Source: Bartonella sp. A05 (GTDB lineage Bacteria; Pseudomonadota; Alphaproteobacteria; Rhizobiales; Rhizobiaceae). From it: a stretch of 64,000 bases of DNA. A program made the translations under genes and the position numbers. The notes beneath the pieces were generated by a model. It did no database searches, had not been told where the DNA came from, and saw nothing but the letters and a program-made list of their open reading frames with translations. Positions 1 through 9,570 of this stretch are shown here, piece by piece (positions within the stretch are counted from its first letter, which is position 1; each line of letters opens with the position of its first letter). Where the stretch lies: contig NZ_JANHOJ010000003.1 in the NCBI RefSeq assembly GCF_026930145.1, forward strand, positions 176,824 through 240,823. The letters are read 5' to 3'.

Positions 1-854
1 ATATTCATTATTTTCTGACAAGTATTGCCGATAAGAGCCATATTATAGCGGCTTAGAATTCTCATTTGTAGATAATAACTTTATAATACTAAAACATCGA
101 TAAATTTATATTGTTATTCAGTTTCAGTTAAACAGCATATACTTTGAATATGCGCGTATAGTGATGATTTTTTATAAGCTATAACAAACAGCCATTAGGC
201 TCTTGCCACTATAATACTCATTTGATGAACAAATATAATTTGGTTGATACTTATATTTATTTGAAATCTTTATAGAAGAATGCCTTACAATGTTATAAAT
301 ACATGCATTATTATGTTAATTTATAATGTTATTTCTTGAATAAGAAATAATATTTATTTTTATACTTGATATTTTATTTTTACAATTTATAAGTTATTTG
401 GAGACGTTTTAAACTTTTTAAAAAATGTCTAATGTGGAGGGGATTAAACGTGTTTTTGAAGATTTAGTCTATTTTTTCTTAAAGATCTTTAATCGAAGGA
501 TCTGGATTTTTTTTGATTCTAATAACTTTCAAAGACTTAACAAGATATTATTCTTAGTGTTATCAGAGAAGGAATATTTTCTATCTTTTTAAGAATTTGA
601 AAGAGCAATATTTTCCTTGTTTTATATTTTGAAACTTTGTTTAGCAAGGTTAATGTTTTCTTTTCTTTGAAATCAATTTTTTTCCTAAAGAACTTAATAG
701 ATACCACTATCAGCATCAATGTCGCAAAATTTTCTTCTATTTTTGCGCACTTTTTTGATGTGCAGTGGTGATTTCACAACGTTGTTTTCCTTACTTTTTA
801 GAGGTGTTAAGCATTATTTAGCACTGATATGTGTTTATTTTCATTGGGGGATTT
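1..854. other. AT-rich non-coding region upstream of the adhesin gene
   Basis: This stretch is very rich in A and T and holds no convincing gene on either strand. The one short minus-strand reading frame (about 537-719) has low-complexity composition and no ribosome binding site, so I do not call it. The 3' end carries the ribosome binding site (GGGGG near 846-850) of the adhesin gene. I could not pick a convincing promoter by eye. I infer that the length of the region gives room for regulation of the adhesin. Confidence 0.6.
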
Positions 855-2819
855 ATGAACAAATCATATATAAAACAAAAAGAGAATGATTTAAATTGTC
901 ACCGTTCTTCTTATTATCGGTTACCTTTTGCAGCAATAGCTTTACTCTTATCGAGCATTTCTCCTGTTTTTGCAGCTGCTCCCGTTTTTACAAGCACACC
1001 TGCTCAAAGGACCAATGGTTCTAATGAGGTTGGTCAACAAGAAAATCATGAAAACAACCAACAGAAAAGTCATGAAAATCTTGTTTTGGTTGATGAGGAA
1101 TCTCATCCTGAGAAGGAGGAATCTCATCCGGAGAAGCAAGTTTCTAGCCAAGATCAGTCGAATAAAATTACGGTAACTTCAACAGCAACCTCAAAAGAAG
1201 CAGATAGTACAAAATGGCAGTCTGATTATACGACCAGCTCTCTTGGCTTTATGGATGATATTGTTAATTCTCTTGGCATTGTTAATGCTCTTGATAGTAG
1301 ATCTTATGCACCAAATCACTCTTCGCGAACATTGGATGAAAACGCACTCAACATTTCCGAAACCTGGAAATCTGATGATGTGTCAAATGATTTCAACATT
1401 AGCCGACCAATTCCTAACCCTGCGAACGAAATGTGGAATCGAGGTAGCATGATACTATCAATTAAGAAAAACCACACCCTTCTTGGTGTTGCAGCAAAAG
1501 CAGGACCTGATTCTGTTTCTATTGGCACATCAGCAAAAGCAGAGCAGTGGTCTGTTGCTGTGGGTACAGATGCAACTGCAGGTCAAAGCTCAGTTGCTCT
1601 TGGTGAGAGTACACAAAGCACTAATCAAGCGATTGCTATAGGTAACCGAGTGAAAGCGGACTTTTATGGTGTTGCTGTAGGGGTTTCTACAACTGCGACT
1701 GAATTCGCAACTTCTATTGGTAGCAATTCAAGAGCCCAAAAGAGAGGAACTTCTTTGGGATACAATGCATCCGCAGGGTTTTGGAGTGTAGCTATTGGTT
1801 CTTTGACGATTACAGACACCGATTTTGGAACTGCTCTTGGCACCTCTACAGAGGTCACTTCTCCATCCGGTGTGGCTATAGGTTATCTTTCTCTCGGTAA
1901 TCGTCAATCGGGTATTGCTGGCTACGATCCTTTATCCCAACTTCATAGTCCGTCGAATAATAAGGATATTGCATGGATTGCGTCAAAAGCTGCCGTCAGT
2001 ATTGGTAATTCTGATAAAAATATTACACGACAGATTATTGGGCTTTCAGCTGGTACTCATGACACAGATGCAGTCAATGTTGCGCAATTAAAAGCACTAG
2101 AAATAAAACTCGATAACAGTGTTGCGGATGTAAAAAAACAAGTTGACAAAAATTCAAACGCTATCCAGGAGATAAACTCTCAAATTGATACATCTGCACA
2201 AAACGGTGAAACTCCACAAGAGATTGTAGATGGATTTGTTGCATATGAAAAGGATGAAGAAGGTAAAAAAACCAATACAATTAAGTTAATAGGTGGTGAT
2301 GAAGGCCAGCCTGTAACCATTGACAATATCGCCGATGGTGCAATTACAACGGATTCGAAAGAAGCTGTGAATGGTTCTCAGTTGTATGATGTTGCTCAAA
2401 AGGCAAATGCTTATACAGATCAACAGATTAAAGAAAAGCTCGATGCTGCCGTTTTAGAGGCTAATAAAGAGCTCGTTGAGACTGCTGTTAGTACGGTCGT
2501 CGGTGAAAAATTTAAAGATTATGATCAGAAAATTTCAGAATTTGATGGGAAGATTGCAGGTTTAACTCAGAGAATGGAAGAAACAAGCAATGAAGCAAAA
2601 CAAGCAGCAGCTGTTGGTTTAGCAGTAGCTAACTTACGTTACAATGATACACCTGGAACACTAAGTATTTCAGTAGGTGCAGGTTTATGGCGTAGTCAAA
2701 CTGCTTTTGCGGTAGGTGCTGGTTTTACATCTAGTAATGGTAAGATACTTTCCAACCTGTCCGCAACGACTGCAGGAGGTAACTTTGGGTTCGGAGCAGG
2801 ACTGACTTTTTCATTTTAA
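855..2819 (+). CDS. Trimeric autotransporter adhesin, YadA/BadA/Vomp-like, compact form (654 aa)
   Basis: This is a surface adhesin of the trimeric autotransporter family (type Vc secretion). I chose ATG 855 over an upstream GTG at 831 because GGGGG lies just ahead of 855. Residues 1-41 form a long signal peptide ending in SPVFAA. A hydrophilic, acidic stretch follows, with a short repeat of EESHPEK. Residues about 210-355 carry YadA-head repeats of the SVAVG/TSIG/SVAIG type. Neck motifs follow at about 390-415 (IIGLSAGTHDTDAVNVAQLK) and about 500-515 (EAVNGSQLYDVAQ). After a coiled-coil stretch comes a C-terminal YadA anchor (about 583-654) ending in phenylalanine, as outer-membrane barrels do. 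Known Bartonella relatives (BadA, Vomp, BrpA) bind collagen, fibronectin and host cells and are usually much longer, owing to many neck-stalk repeats. This copy has only two necks, so it should form a short fibre. The family is certain; the ligand is unknown. Confidence 0.93.
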   Translation: MNKSYIKQKENDLNCHRSSYYRLPFAAIALLLSSISPVFAAAPVFTSTPAQRTNGSNEVGQQENHENNQQKSHENLVLVDEESHPEKEESHPEKQVSSQDQSNKITVTSTATSKEADSTKWQSDYTTSSLGFMDDIVNSLGIVNALDSRSYAPNHSSRTLDENALNISETWKSDDVSNDFNISRPIPNPANEMWNRGSMILSIKKNHTLLGVAAKAGPDSVSIGTSAKAEQWSVAVGTDATAGQSSVALGESTQSTNQAIAIGNRVKADFYGVAVGVSTTATEFATSIGSNSRAQKRGTSLGYNASAGFWSVAIGSLTITDTDFGTALGTSTEVTSPSGVAIGYLSLGNRQSGIAGYDPLSQLHSPSNNKDIAWIASKAAVSIGNSDKNITRQIIGLSAGTHDTDAVNVAQLKALEIKLDNSVADVKKQVDKNSNAIQEINSQIDTSAQNGETPQEIVDGFVAYEKDEEGKKTNTIKLIGGDEGQPVTIDNIADGAITTDSKEAVNGSQLYDVAQKANAYTDQQIKEKLDAAVLEANKELVETAVSTVVGEKFKDYDQKISEFDGKIAGLTQRMEETSNEAKQAAAVGLAVANLRYNDTPGTLSISVGAGLWRSQTAFAVGAGFTSSNGKILSNLSATTAGGNFGFGAGLTFSF

Positions 2820-3347
2820 CGCATGATAATTATAATAAAAATATTTCATAAGCTTTTTATTCGCTCTTGCCTAAAAACAAGGGCGAAAGCCTTTCTAACA
2901 ACAAGTTACTATATTGGGTTATATGGTAGATCATTCAAGCTATCCGCACCCAACGAGCCACACCAATAAAATGATATTTAATGTATCCCTTATCTTTACA
3001 AAAATAGTAGCCAATTGCACAATTACAAATATTGTAAAATAGGCTAACATAAATGCTCTAAATTGATGGATAATATAAATAAACCTACTCTTACTGCCTG
3101 ATAAGCAATGTAATGAATAATCTACATGATTTTTTCTCCTGCTCTGAAAAATAAATATTCAAGGAAGAAATCGACAAATCACATGCACCTTTTTAAGGCG
3201 CTTTTGGCTCACATAAGCTTTATAATTAAATCCCTCTTATCAACAATAGATAAAATTATAAAACCTTTATAATTCTTACCTTGCAATCTGAAAGTAAAAA
3301 GTTAAAAATCACGTCACATTTCGTTGTCATTATTTAGAGGATCTATC
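2820..3347. other. Intergenic region between the adhesin and prs
   Basis: This AT-rich gap holds one hairpin just after the adhesin stop codon (listed separately) and the ribosome binding site of prs (TAGAGGA near 3334-3340). I see no gene in it. Confidence 0.6.
2860..2887 (+). terminator. Likely transcription terminator after the adhesin gene
   Basis: A 10-bp stem (TTCGCTCTTG with CAAGGGCGAA, one G-U pair) and an 8-base loop lie 40 bases after the adhesin stop codon. The following T-rich tract is poor (AGCCTTTC), so termination may be weak. Confidence 0.5.
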
Positions 3348-4280
3348 ATGAAACTTTTCTGCGGCAATTCTAATCCACGCCTTGCTGAAAATGTTGCAAA
3401 ATATTTAAATATTCCCCTAGGCAAAGCGACAGTAAAGCGCTTCGCTGATCAAGAAATTTTCATAGAATTACATGAAAACGTACGGGGAGAAGATATCTTT
3501 GTTCTGCAATCCTCATCCTATCCAGCCAACGATCATTTGATGGAATTGCTCATCATGATTGATGCTCTGCGCCGCTCTTCAGCGCGTCGTATCACAGCTG
3601 TAATACCTTATTTCGGTTACGCCCGCCAAGACCGTAAACCAGGACCTCGTACCCCTATTTCTGCAAAACTTGTGGCAAACCTAATTACAGAAGCTGGAGC
3701 TCATCGTGTTTTAACATTAGATCTTCATGCAGGACAAATTCAAGGCTTTTTCGATATTCCAGCTGATAATCTCTACGCTGTTCCTATTATTGCGCGTGAT
3801 GTCAAGATGTATTATTCTTTGGAGAATGTTATTGTTGTGTCTCCTGATGTCGGTGGAGTGGTTCGTGCGCGCGCCTTGGCCAAGCGCTTAAATAGTTTAC
3901 TCGCAATTGTTGATAAACGTCGGGAACGTCCAGGTGAATCAGAAGTTATGAACATTATTGGCAACGTCTCTGGAAAAGATTGCCTGTTGCTAGATGATAT
4001 TGTTGATTCAGGAGGAACCTTATGCAATGCAGCAAGTGCTCTTCTTCAACATGGTGCAAATAGCGTTACGGCATACATCACCCACGGTGTTCTTTCTGGA
4101 AACGCTATCGAACGCATTACCAACTCACAAATGAAAGAATTGGTCATTACAGATTCCATTATGCCAACAGCAGAAATTGAACAAGCACATAATATCCGCG
4201 TTTTAGAAATTAGTGACTTAATCGGAGAAGCAATTGCAAGAACAGCAGCCGAACAATCTGTCTCAAGTTTGTTTGACTAA
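3348..4280 (+). CDS. prs: Ribose-phosphate pyrophosphokinase (PRPP synthetase)
   Basis: The enzyme makes 5-phosphoribosyl 1-pyrophosphate from ribose 5-phosphate and ATP in the cytosol. PRPP feeds purine, pyrimidine, NAD, histidine and tryptophan synthesis. ATG 3348 is chosen because TAGAGGA lies just upstream; the reading frame is open further back from a TTG, but that start lacks support. The product is 310 residues, the usual length for bacterial class I enzymes. Visible motifs are the signature beginning [12 protein letters not shown] (about 125-140), the catalytic loop KRRERPG (190-196) and the PRPP-binding loop DDIVDSGGT (216-224). All key residues look intact. It is followed by rplY and pth on the same strand, an order common in Rhizobiales, but the 583-base gap argues for a separate promoter for rplY. 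Confidence 0.97.
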   Translation: MKLFCGNSNPRLAENVAKYLNIPLGKATVKRFADQEIFIELHENVRGEDIFVLQSSSYPANDHLMELLIMIDALRRSSARRITAVIPYFGYARQDRKPGPRTPISAKLVANLITEAGAHRVLTLDLHAGQIQGFFDIPADNLYAVPIIARDVKMYYSLENVIVVSPDVGGVVRARALAKRLNSLLAIVDKRRERPGESEVMNIIGNVSGKDCLLLDDIVDSGGTLCNAASALLQHGANSVTAYITHGVLSGNAIERITNSQMKELVITDSIMPTAEIEQAHNIRVLEISDLIGEAIARTAAEQSVSSLFD

Positions 4281-4863
4281 ACCTATTCCTTAGAATCTCT
4301 TAGAGAGCTTTTTCAATTGAAATCAGGGAAAGGCTACAACGCACTTACCATTGGAAATCAGTTCGAAGAATAATAAGCCCCTACCTTAAAAATAGACTAA
4401 AAATCTGTGCATATAATTTAAAAGATAAAGTCCATAAAAACGTGAAAGAATACACCTGATGAATGGATTTCCCTGAACCAAAATTTGCACAAAAAAACAT
4501 GTTGCCAATCATTCCTCAAGATCAACACAAATTCACCGTAACATGTTACATTCTGAAACCTCACCTATAGCAATCTTAATCTTTATAATGTCTTCATTTT
4601 TAAATACATCAAGCTAATATTAATGTCTCTACTTTTGCACCATAGTTGTAGAATTTCATCTCTCTGAGTGTTAGAAAATAAGGATTTTTTCCGCAACGCT
4701 TGCATCTCTAAAGGGTTTGAATTATAGAAAGGCTTCTGTGTAGACACCCTTGGAGGCAACGCAGAATGGAGCAATCGCTAATCTGTAGCGCATATCTTCA
4801 TATTCATGCAAAAACTATTCTTGGTTTTTGATGGATCTCCAACTATGTAAAAAGGACTTAATC
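4281..4863. other. Intergenic region between prs and rplY
   Basis: I find no gene here. A minus-strand frame at about 4583-4774 has no ribosome binding site or recognisable content. The rplY ribosome binding site (AAAGGAC) lies at the 3' end. Confidence 0.55.
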
Positions 4864-5490
4864 ATGAGTAAAAATTATACTCTTAAGGCCGAAATACGCG
4901 AGCGGGTTGGTAAGGGGTCCTCCCGTGAACTTCGCCGTAACGGTCTTATTCCAGCTGTCATCTATGGTGACCAACAGCCCCCTTTGGCAATTGCAGTTTC
5001 TTATAAAGAAATTTTCTACAAAATTCACGCTGGTGGTTTTCGAACTACTGTTGCTACTATTGAAATTGGCAAGCAAAACATTCAAGTTCTACCCAAAAGT
5101 TATCAACTTGATCCGGTTCGTGACTTTCCTATCCATGTAGATTTCTTACGTGTTTCAGCAAAATCAGTCGTGCATGTGAATATTCCTGTACACTTCGTTA
5201 ATGAAGAGATCGCCCCTGGTATTAAACGAGGAGGCGTCTTAAATATTGTTCGCCATGAAATTGAATGTACTGCACCGGCGAACGCTATCCCTGAAGCAAT
5301 TGAGATTGATCTTTCTAGTTACTCTATTGGTGATTCTATCCATATTTCATCGGTGCAATTGCCAGAAGGTGTTATTCCAGTTATTCAAGATCGAGACTTT
5401 ACCATTGCAACCATCGCAACTCCTGCTAACATGAGTGCCAGTGATAATACATCAGAACAAAATAACAATGGAAATGACGCAAAAGCCTAG
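4864..5490 (+). CDS. rplY: 50S ribosomal protein L25/Ctc, long form
   Basis: L25 binds 5S rRNA in the large ribosomal subunit. ATG 4864 is chosen because AAAGGAC precedes it by a normal distance; an upstream in-frame ATG (4828) adds 12 residues not typical of the family. The 208-residue product is the long CTC form. It has an N-terminal L25 domain (about 1-95, beginning [20 protein letters not shown]) and a C-terminal TL5/CTC beta domain (about 100-190). A low-complexity tail rich in Asn and Ser follows. It lies 77 bases ahead of pth, with a terminator-like hairpin between them. Confidence 0.95.
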   Translation: MSKNYTLKAEIRERVGKGSSRELRRNGLIPAVIYGDQQPPLAIAVSYKEIFYKIHAGGFRTTVATIEIGKQNIQVLPKSYQLDPVRDFPIHVDFLRVSAKSVVHVNIPVHFVNEEIAPGIKRGGVLNIVRHEIECTAPANAIPEAIEIDLSSYSIGDSIHISSVQLPEGVIPVIQDRDFTIATIATPANMSASDNTSEQNNNGNDAKA

Positions 5491-5501
5491 TAAATTTTAA
5501 T

Positions 5502-5526
5502 AGGCGGAACAACTTTCCGCCTTTTC
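5502..5526 (+). terminator. Hairpin terminator or attenuator between rplY and pth
   Basis: A 7-bp GC-rich stem (AGGCGGA with TCCGCCT) encloses a 7-base loop and runs into TTTTC. It starts 12 bases after the rplY stop codon and 41 bases before the pth start. It should end or reduce transcription of rplY; pth is probably reached by read-through or has its own promoter. Confidence 0.75.
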
Positions 5527-5567
5527 TTAAATAGTTTGCTAGCTTCTCACATCTTATAAAGGCAGAT

Positions 5568-6146
5568 ATGTTTCTTATTGCTGGTCTTGGCAATCCTGGT
5601 TCACACTATAAAAACAGCCGTCATAATATTGGTTTTATGGCCATTGATGCCATTCGCCAATGCTTTTCTTTTTCTCCATGGTCAAAGAAATTTCAGGCTG
5701 AAATCTCCAATGGATCCATACATGGCGAAAAAATCCTTCTTATTAAACCTCAAACTTTCATGAATTTATCCGGTCAAGCTCTTGGCGAAGCCTTGCGATT
5801 TTATAAATTAGACTTGAACAATTTTATTGTCATTTACGATGAACTTGATTTACCACCTGGAAAAGTACGTATAAAAATAGGCGGAGGAAGTAACGGACAT
5901 AATGGCATAAAATCGGTTAATACCCATTGTGGTGACAACTACTGCCGCATACGGATAGGAATCGGACACCCCGGTTCCAAAGAATTGGTTCATAAGCATG
6001 TTTTAGGAAATTTTACAGAATCTGATCAAGGATGGTTATCTACTTTATTAGATGCGATTGCGAAAAATATCTTTCTCATAATAAAAGGAGAGAGTAATCA
6101 CTTTATGAACAAAGTTTCAATAGCAATGAAAAGTAAAAACCTATGA
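5568..6146 (+). CDS. pth: Peptidyl-tRNA hydrolase
   Basis: The enzyme cleaves the ester bond of peptidyl-tRNAs that drop off the ribosome, recycling tRNA in the cytosol. The ATG at 5568 follows AAAGGCAG. The 192-residue length is normal. The N-terminus shows the family motif GLGNPG (residues 6-11), then a segment ending RHNIGF that contains the catalytic His19. The [10 protein letters not shown] motif (about 92-101) and [11 protein letters not shown] (about 105-117) are present. The context rplY-pth-ychF is conserved in alphaproteobacteria, although here a convergent L,D-transpeptidase gene separates pth and ychF. Confidence 0.96.
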   Translation: MFLIAGLGNPGSHYKNSRHNIGFMAIDAIRQCFSFSPWSKKFQAEISNGSIHGEKILLIKPQTFMNLSGQALGEALRFYKLDLNNFIVIYDELDLPPGKVRIKIGGGSNGHNGIKSVNTHCGDNYCRIRIGIGHPGSKELVHKHVLGNFTESDQGWLSTLLDAIAKNIFLIIKGESNHFMNKVSIAMKSKNL

Positions 6147-6278
6147 TAACAAGCTGCCTCTCTCTAATGCATTTAAAAAACCAATATCCTTTTTTATAAT
6201 CTTTGTATACGCTCTCTTCTCTCTTTTAGAACATAAAAGTTTATTCGATAAAGCTGTCCAAGCTTATACTATTTAAAA

Positions 6279-7571
6279 TTAAAATAAATCATCTGGATTA
6301 ATAACGGACGGCCTACGATCGATTGTTGTTGAATCCTTACCAACATTCGATGGTTGACGCCCACTTTCCAAAGGCTTTGAATCAACATTCAGTGAGTCTG
6401 GAGGTTGTTTGCGGATAGTCAACGATTGACGACTACTTTCCAAAGGCTTTGAATCAACACTCCGTGAGTGTGGATGTTGCTTGCCTGTAGTCGATGATTG
6501 GCGACTATCTACCGACGACTTTGAATTGATGTGCGGTAGTTGAGTGCTAATTGGTGGATGTTGTTTGCCGCCTGTAGTCGATGGTTGATGACTATCTACC
6601 GACGACTTTGAATTGATGTGCGGTGGTTGAGTGCTAATTGGTGGATGTTGCTTACCTGTAGTCGACGATTGATGACTATCTACCGACGACTTTGAATTGA
6701 TGCGCGGTGGTTGAGTGCTAATTGGTGGATGTTGCTTGCCTGTAGTCGATGGTTGATGACTATCTACCGACGACTTTGAATTGATGCGCGGTGGTTGAGT
6801 GCTAATTGGTGGATGTTGTTTGTCGCCTGTAGTCGATGGTTGATGTTTCATTGTTAATGATTGAGAGCCAAAATCCGTCTCATCATCTTGCAAAACAACC
6901 ACGCGTGAACCATTAGGAACTCGATCATAAAGATCAATAACATCCTGATTGAGCAAGCGAATACACCCACTTGAAATAGCGTGACCAATAGACCATGCTT
7001 CAGATGTACCATGAATACGAAAGAGAGTGTCTTTCCCATTTTTGAAAAGATACAATGCCCGCGCGCCCAAAGGATTCTCAGGCCCCGGTGGCATACCTTG
7101 CCCCAAATGACCGTAACGTTCTGGCTCTCGAGCCATCATTGATAAAGTAGGTGCCCAACGTGGCCAATGGCGTTTATATTGTATAACCCCTTCACCTTCA
7201 AATTCCAAACCTTCCTTGCCAACACCAATACCATAACGCAAAGCCTTACCATTATCTCTCACAAGATAAAGAAACCGTGCTTTAGTATCCACAACCAGCG
7301 TGCCAGGCGGATAAACTGTATCATATTCTACTTGCTGACGTAAAAATTTTGGATCAATCGTCGTGAGATCAACAGCAGGTAATGAATAAGCCTCATTTGT
7401 TACAGGTCCATATAAAGCCTCTAGTTCCGGTGAAATACGTGGAACTTGTTGGACAGGAGCGAAAGACGTAAATGACGCATCCGATGGACTTATAGAACAA
7501 CCAGCCAAAGCGAATGATGCTGCAACTAAAGGTGATGCAATTAAAAAAGTACGATGAGACAACCCTCTCAT
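6279..7571 (-). CDS. L,D-transpeptidase (YkuD/ErfK) lipoprotein with a repetitive C-terminal tail
   Basis: YkuD-fold L,D-transpeptidases make 3-3 cross-links in peptidoglycan or attach proteins to it; the exact activity of this one is not known. The ATG follows GGAGAAAAT. Residues 1-25 are a lipoprotein signal ending in the lipobox LAGC, with Cys25 as the lipidated residue. The catalytic domain spans about 88-230 and keeps the active-site motif: HGT with His187, then SSGCIRL with Cys203. The rest (about 242-430) is a Pro/Ser/Thr/His/Gln-rich tail made of 28-29 residue tandem repeats containing KQHPPISTQPP and NSKSSVDS, followed by shorter degenerate repeats. The tail looks disordered and may reach through the periplasm or bind the wall. 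Ordinary homologues lack such a tail or have a short one. The enzyme family is secure; the tail function is not. Confidence 0.93.
   Translation of the reverse strand: MRGLSHRTFLIASPLVAASFALAGCSISPSDASFTSFAPVQQVPRISPELEALYGPVTNEAYSLPAVDLTTIDPKFLRQQVEYDTVYPPGTLVVDTKARFLYLVRDNGKALRYGIGVGKEGLEFEGEGVIQYKRHWPRWAPTLSMMAREPERYGHLGQGMPPGPENPLGARALYLFKNGKDTLFRIHGTSEAWSIGHAISSGCIRLLNQDVIDLYDRVPNGSRVVVLQDDETDFGSQSLTMKHQPSTTGDKQHPPISTQPPRINSKSSVDSHQPSTTGKQHPPISTQPPRINSKSSVDSHQSSTTGKQHPPISTQPPHINSKSSVDSHQPSTTGGKQHPPISTQLPHINSKSSVDSRQSSTTGKQHPHSRSVDSKPLESSRQSLTIRKQPPDSLNVDSKPLESGRQPSNVGKDSTTIDRRPSVINPDDLF
6331..6845 (-). repeat. Intragenic tandem repeats in the L,D-transpeptidase gene
   Basis: The shared word GGATGTTG (plus-strand sense) recurs with starts near 6471, 6555, 6642, 6726 and 6810. 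This gives periods of 84, 87, 84 and 84 bases, all multiples of three, so copy-number change would keep the frame. The 87-base unit has one extra codon. A second, more diverged repeat family with the core ACTTTCCAAAGGCTTTG lies at about 6331-6470. Copies are nearly identical, which suggests recent expansion or homogenisation. Confidence 0.9.
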
Positions 7572-7877
7572 ATTTTCTCCGATTATTTTATTATAGTGGC
7601 ATCCCCAATACTACAAAAAACTTAGCACACTGTTAACGTTAAGTTGCTATCTTTCTGAACACTAAAATGGACACACAAAAAACATAACAATAAGGGATTA
7701 TAAGAATATATGACAATAACAAATAATTATCCTGATATCTTTTTCCACTGATCCATATATCTTTTTCACATACACACAACTGAAGGCTAGAACTCTTCTC
7801 AAAACATGCTATAGAAGCATGAAAAAAGTTTTATCTGAGCCAGAATATAAAAATGACAGCCAACAGAGAGAGAGTCT
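7572..7877. other. Divergent intergenic region between the L,D-transpeptidase gene and ychF
   Basis: This 306-base AT-rich region must hold promoters for both flanking genes. I see no gene and no operator I would name. Confidence 0.5.
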
Positions 7878-8981
7878 ATGGGGTTTAAATGCGGTATTGT
7901 TGGATTACCGAATGTCGGAAAATCAACTCTTTTTAATGCTTTAACAAAAACAGCTGCAGCACAAGCTGCCAATTATCCTTTCTGTACTATTGAGCCAAAT
8001 ACGGGTGAAGTTGCTGTACCAGATCCACGAATGGAAAAAATTGCTATTATCGCCGGTTCAAAAGAAATAATTCCTACACGCATTAGTTTTGTTGATATTG
8101 CAGGACTTGTACGCGGTGCATCAAAAGGTGAAGGTTTAGGCAATAAATTTTTAGCACACATTCGTGAAGTTGATGCTATCATCCATGTTTTACGGTGTTT
8201 TCAAGATGAAGATATTACGCATGTAGAAGGGCGAATTGATCCTGTTTCTGATGCAACAACTGTTGAAATGGAGCTTATGCTCGCTGACCTTGAAAGTCTT
8301 GAACGACGTATTATACAAGTCCGTAAACGTGCGATAGGAAAAGAAAAGGAAGCGCAAACAATTCTTCCTATGATGGAAGCAGCACTAGAATTATTGCAGA
8401 AAGGAAATCCTGTGAGGTTATTGCTCAAAGAAATATCCTCAGATGAGCGCCGTATTCTTGATGGATTGAATCTTTTAACCTCAAAACCTGTACTTTATGT
8501 TTGCAATGTAGACGAAAATAACGCTGCTCATGGCAATAATTTTACCCAAGCAGTTAAAAAAATGTCGATAAAGCAGAACGCACAAAGTATTATAGTGTCT
8601 GCTTCCATCGAATCTGAAGTTGCTCAACTCACCGATGAAGAAGCAAGAGAATATCTAACTGCTCTAGGGCTCGTTGAACCTAGCCTAGATCGGCTTATCC
8701 GAGCAGGCTACCATTTGCTTGATTTAATTACTTACTTCACTTGTGGACCTAAGGAAACAAGAGCATGGACAATTGTCCGTGGTACTAAAGCGCCTCAGGC
8801 AGCTGGCGTTATTCACTCAGACTTTGAACGCGGCTTTATTCGTGCTCAAACCATTAGCTATGAAGATTACATTGCTTTAGGCGGCGAAACCAGAGCAAAA
8901 GAAGCCGGTAAAGCTCGTGATGAAGGCAAGGAATATATCATACAAGATGGTGACATCGTGTTGTTTAAGCACAATACTTGA
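7878..8981 (+). CDS. ychF: Redox-regulated ATPase/GTPase YchF (Obg-like)
   Basis: YchF/OLA1 is a universally conserved P-loop NTPase of the Obg family that prefers ATP and associates with ribosomes; its exact task is unsettled. ATG 7878 follows a purine-rich AGAGAGAG tract. The 367-residue length is normal. The Walker A motif GLPNVGKST is at 8-16, the G3 motif DIAGLVRGASKGEGLGN at about 73-89, and the altered base-recognition motif NVDE is near 213. A C-terminal TGS domain (about 280-364) contains CGPKETRAWT and the invariant end region DGDIVLFKHN. In many relatives ychF directly follows pth. Confidence 0.97.
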   Translation: MGFKCGIVGLPNVGKSTLFNALTKTAAAQAANYPFCTIEPNTGEVAVPDPRMEKIAIIAGSKEIIPTRISFVDIAGLVRGASKGEGLGNKFLAHIREVDAIIHVLRCFQDEDITHVEGRIDPVSDATTVEMELMLADLESLERRIIQVRKRAIGKEKEAQTILPMMEAALELLQKGNPVRLLLKEISSDERRILDGLNLLTSKPVLYVCNVDENNAAHGNNFTQAVKKMSIKQNAQSIIVSASIESEVAQLTDEEAREYLTALGLVEPSLDRLIRAGYHLLDLITYFTCGPKETRAWTIVRGTKAPQAAGVIHSDFERGFIRAQTISYEDYIALGGETRAKEAGKARDEGKEYIIQDGDIVLFKHNT

Positions 8982-9129
8982 TGCACTTCTTTTTTGTTAT
9001 TCCATTATCTCGTTAGTCACAAGAAACGCCTCTTTATCTTTAATATCAACTGCATCTAATCCTCAAGAGAAACCCTGCAACAAAAACAGCCACATTCGCA
9101 GCTGTTTTATCCATCAAAGAAATACAAAA

Positions 9130-9570
9130 TTAACGTGCCCAACGGCCTTCGTATTTAAATTCTGGAGCTTCTTGCAAAGAATCCTTTGTTACATTCGTAA
9201 TAAGCTTCCACTTACCGTAATCATTTGTCATCTGGATTGCTTCTGGAGCAATAACCACATAACGCTCTCCTATGCCTAGGAAACCACCAACACCAATAAC
9301 AATTCCTTTGATATTATTTTCACTCAAAATGATATCTCTCACTTCACCGATATTTTCATCTTCTATATTATGCACACGTGCACCGATAAGACTTGAAGCA
9401 ACAAAATCGGCAGCTGAAGGCGTAACATAACGCACGGACATATCTGAACTAATCTGCACAATACCTGTTGACAAAACCACTTCAGGTTCAGAAGCCTCTG
9501 TAAAAGACTGAGCATAAGCACCAGAAACCATCATGACTGACATAAGAGTGATGAAAGCAATTTTCTTCAT
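9130..9570 (-). CDS. Secreted PRC-barrel domain protein (146 aa)
   Basis: This is a small exported protein with a PRC-barrel fold, a domain found in photosynthetic reaction centre H subunits, RimM and many proteobacterial periplasmic proteins. The reading frame extends upstream, but the ATG at 9570 has GGAGAT at good spacing and begins a clear signal peptide with hydrophobic core AFITLMSVMMVSG and cleavage after AYA. The PRC-barrel region (about 45-125) contains SSLIGARVHNIEDENIGEV and IVIGVGGFLGIGERYVV. Rhizobiales homologues occur as general envelope proteins without an assigned role. It is a single-gene unit, convergent with ychF. Confidence 0.85.
   Translation of the reverse strand: MKKIAFITLMSVMMVSGAYAQSFTEASEPEVVLSTGIVQISSDMSVRYVTPSAADFVASSLIGARVHNIEDENIGEVRDIILSENNIKGIVIGVGGFLGIGERYVVIAPEAIQMTNDYGKWKLITNVTKDSLQEAPEFKYEGRWAR

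Noticed and set aside
537..719. Minus-strand frame of 60 codons upstream of the adhesin
   Set aside because: Low-complexity Ile/Lys/Phe-rich composition in very AT-rich DNA, with no ribosome binding site or recognisable motif.
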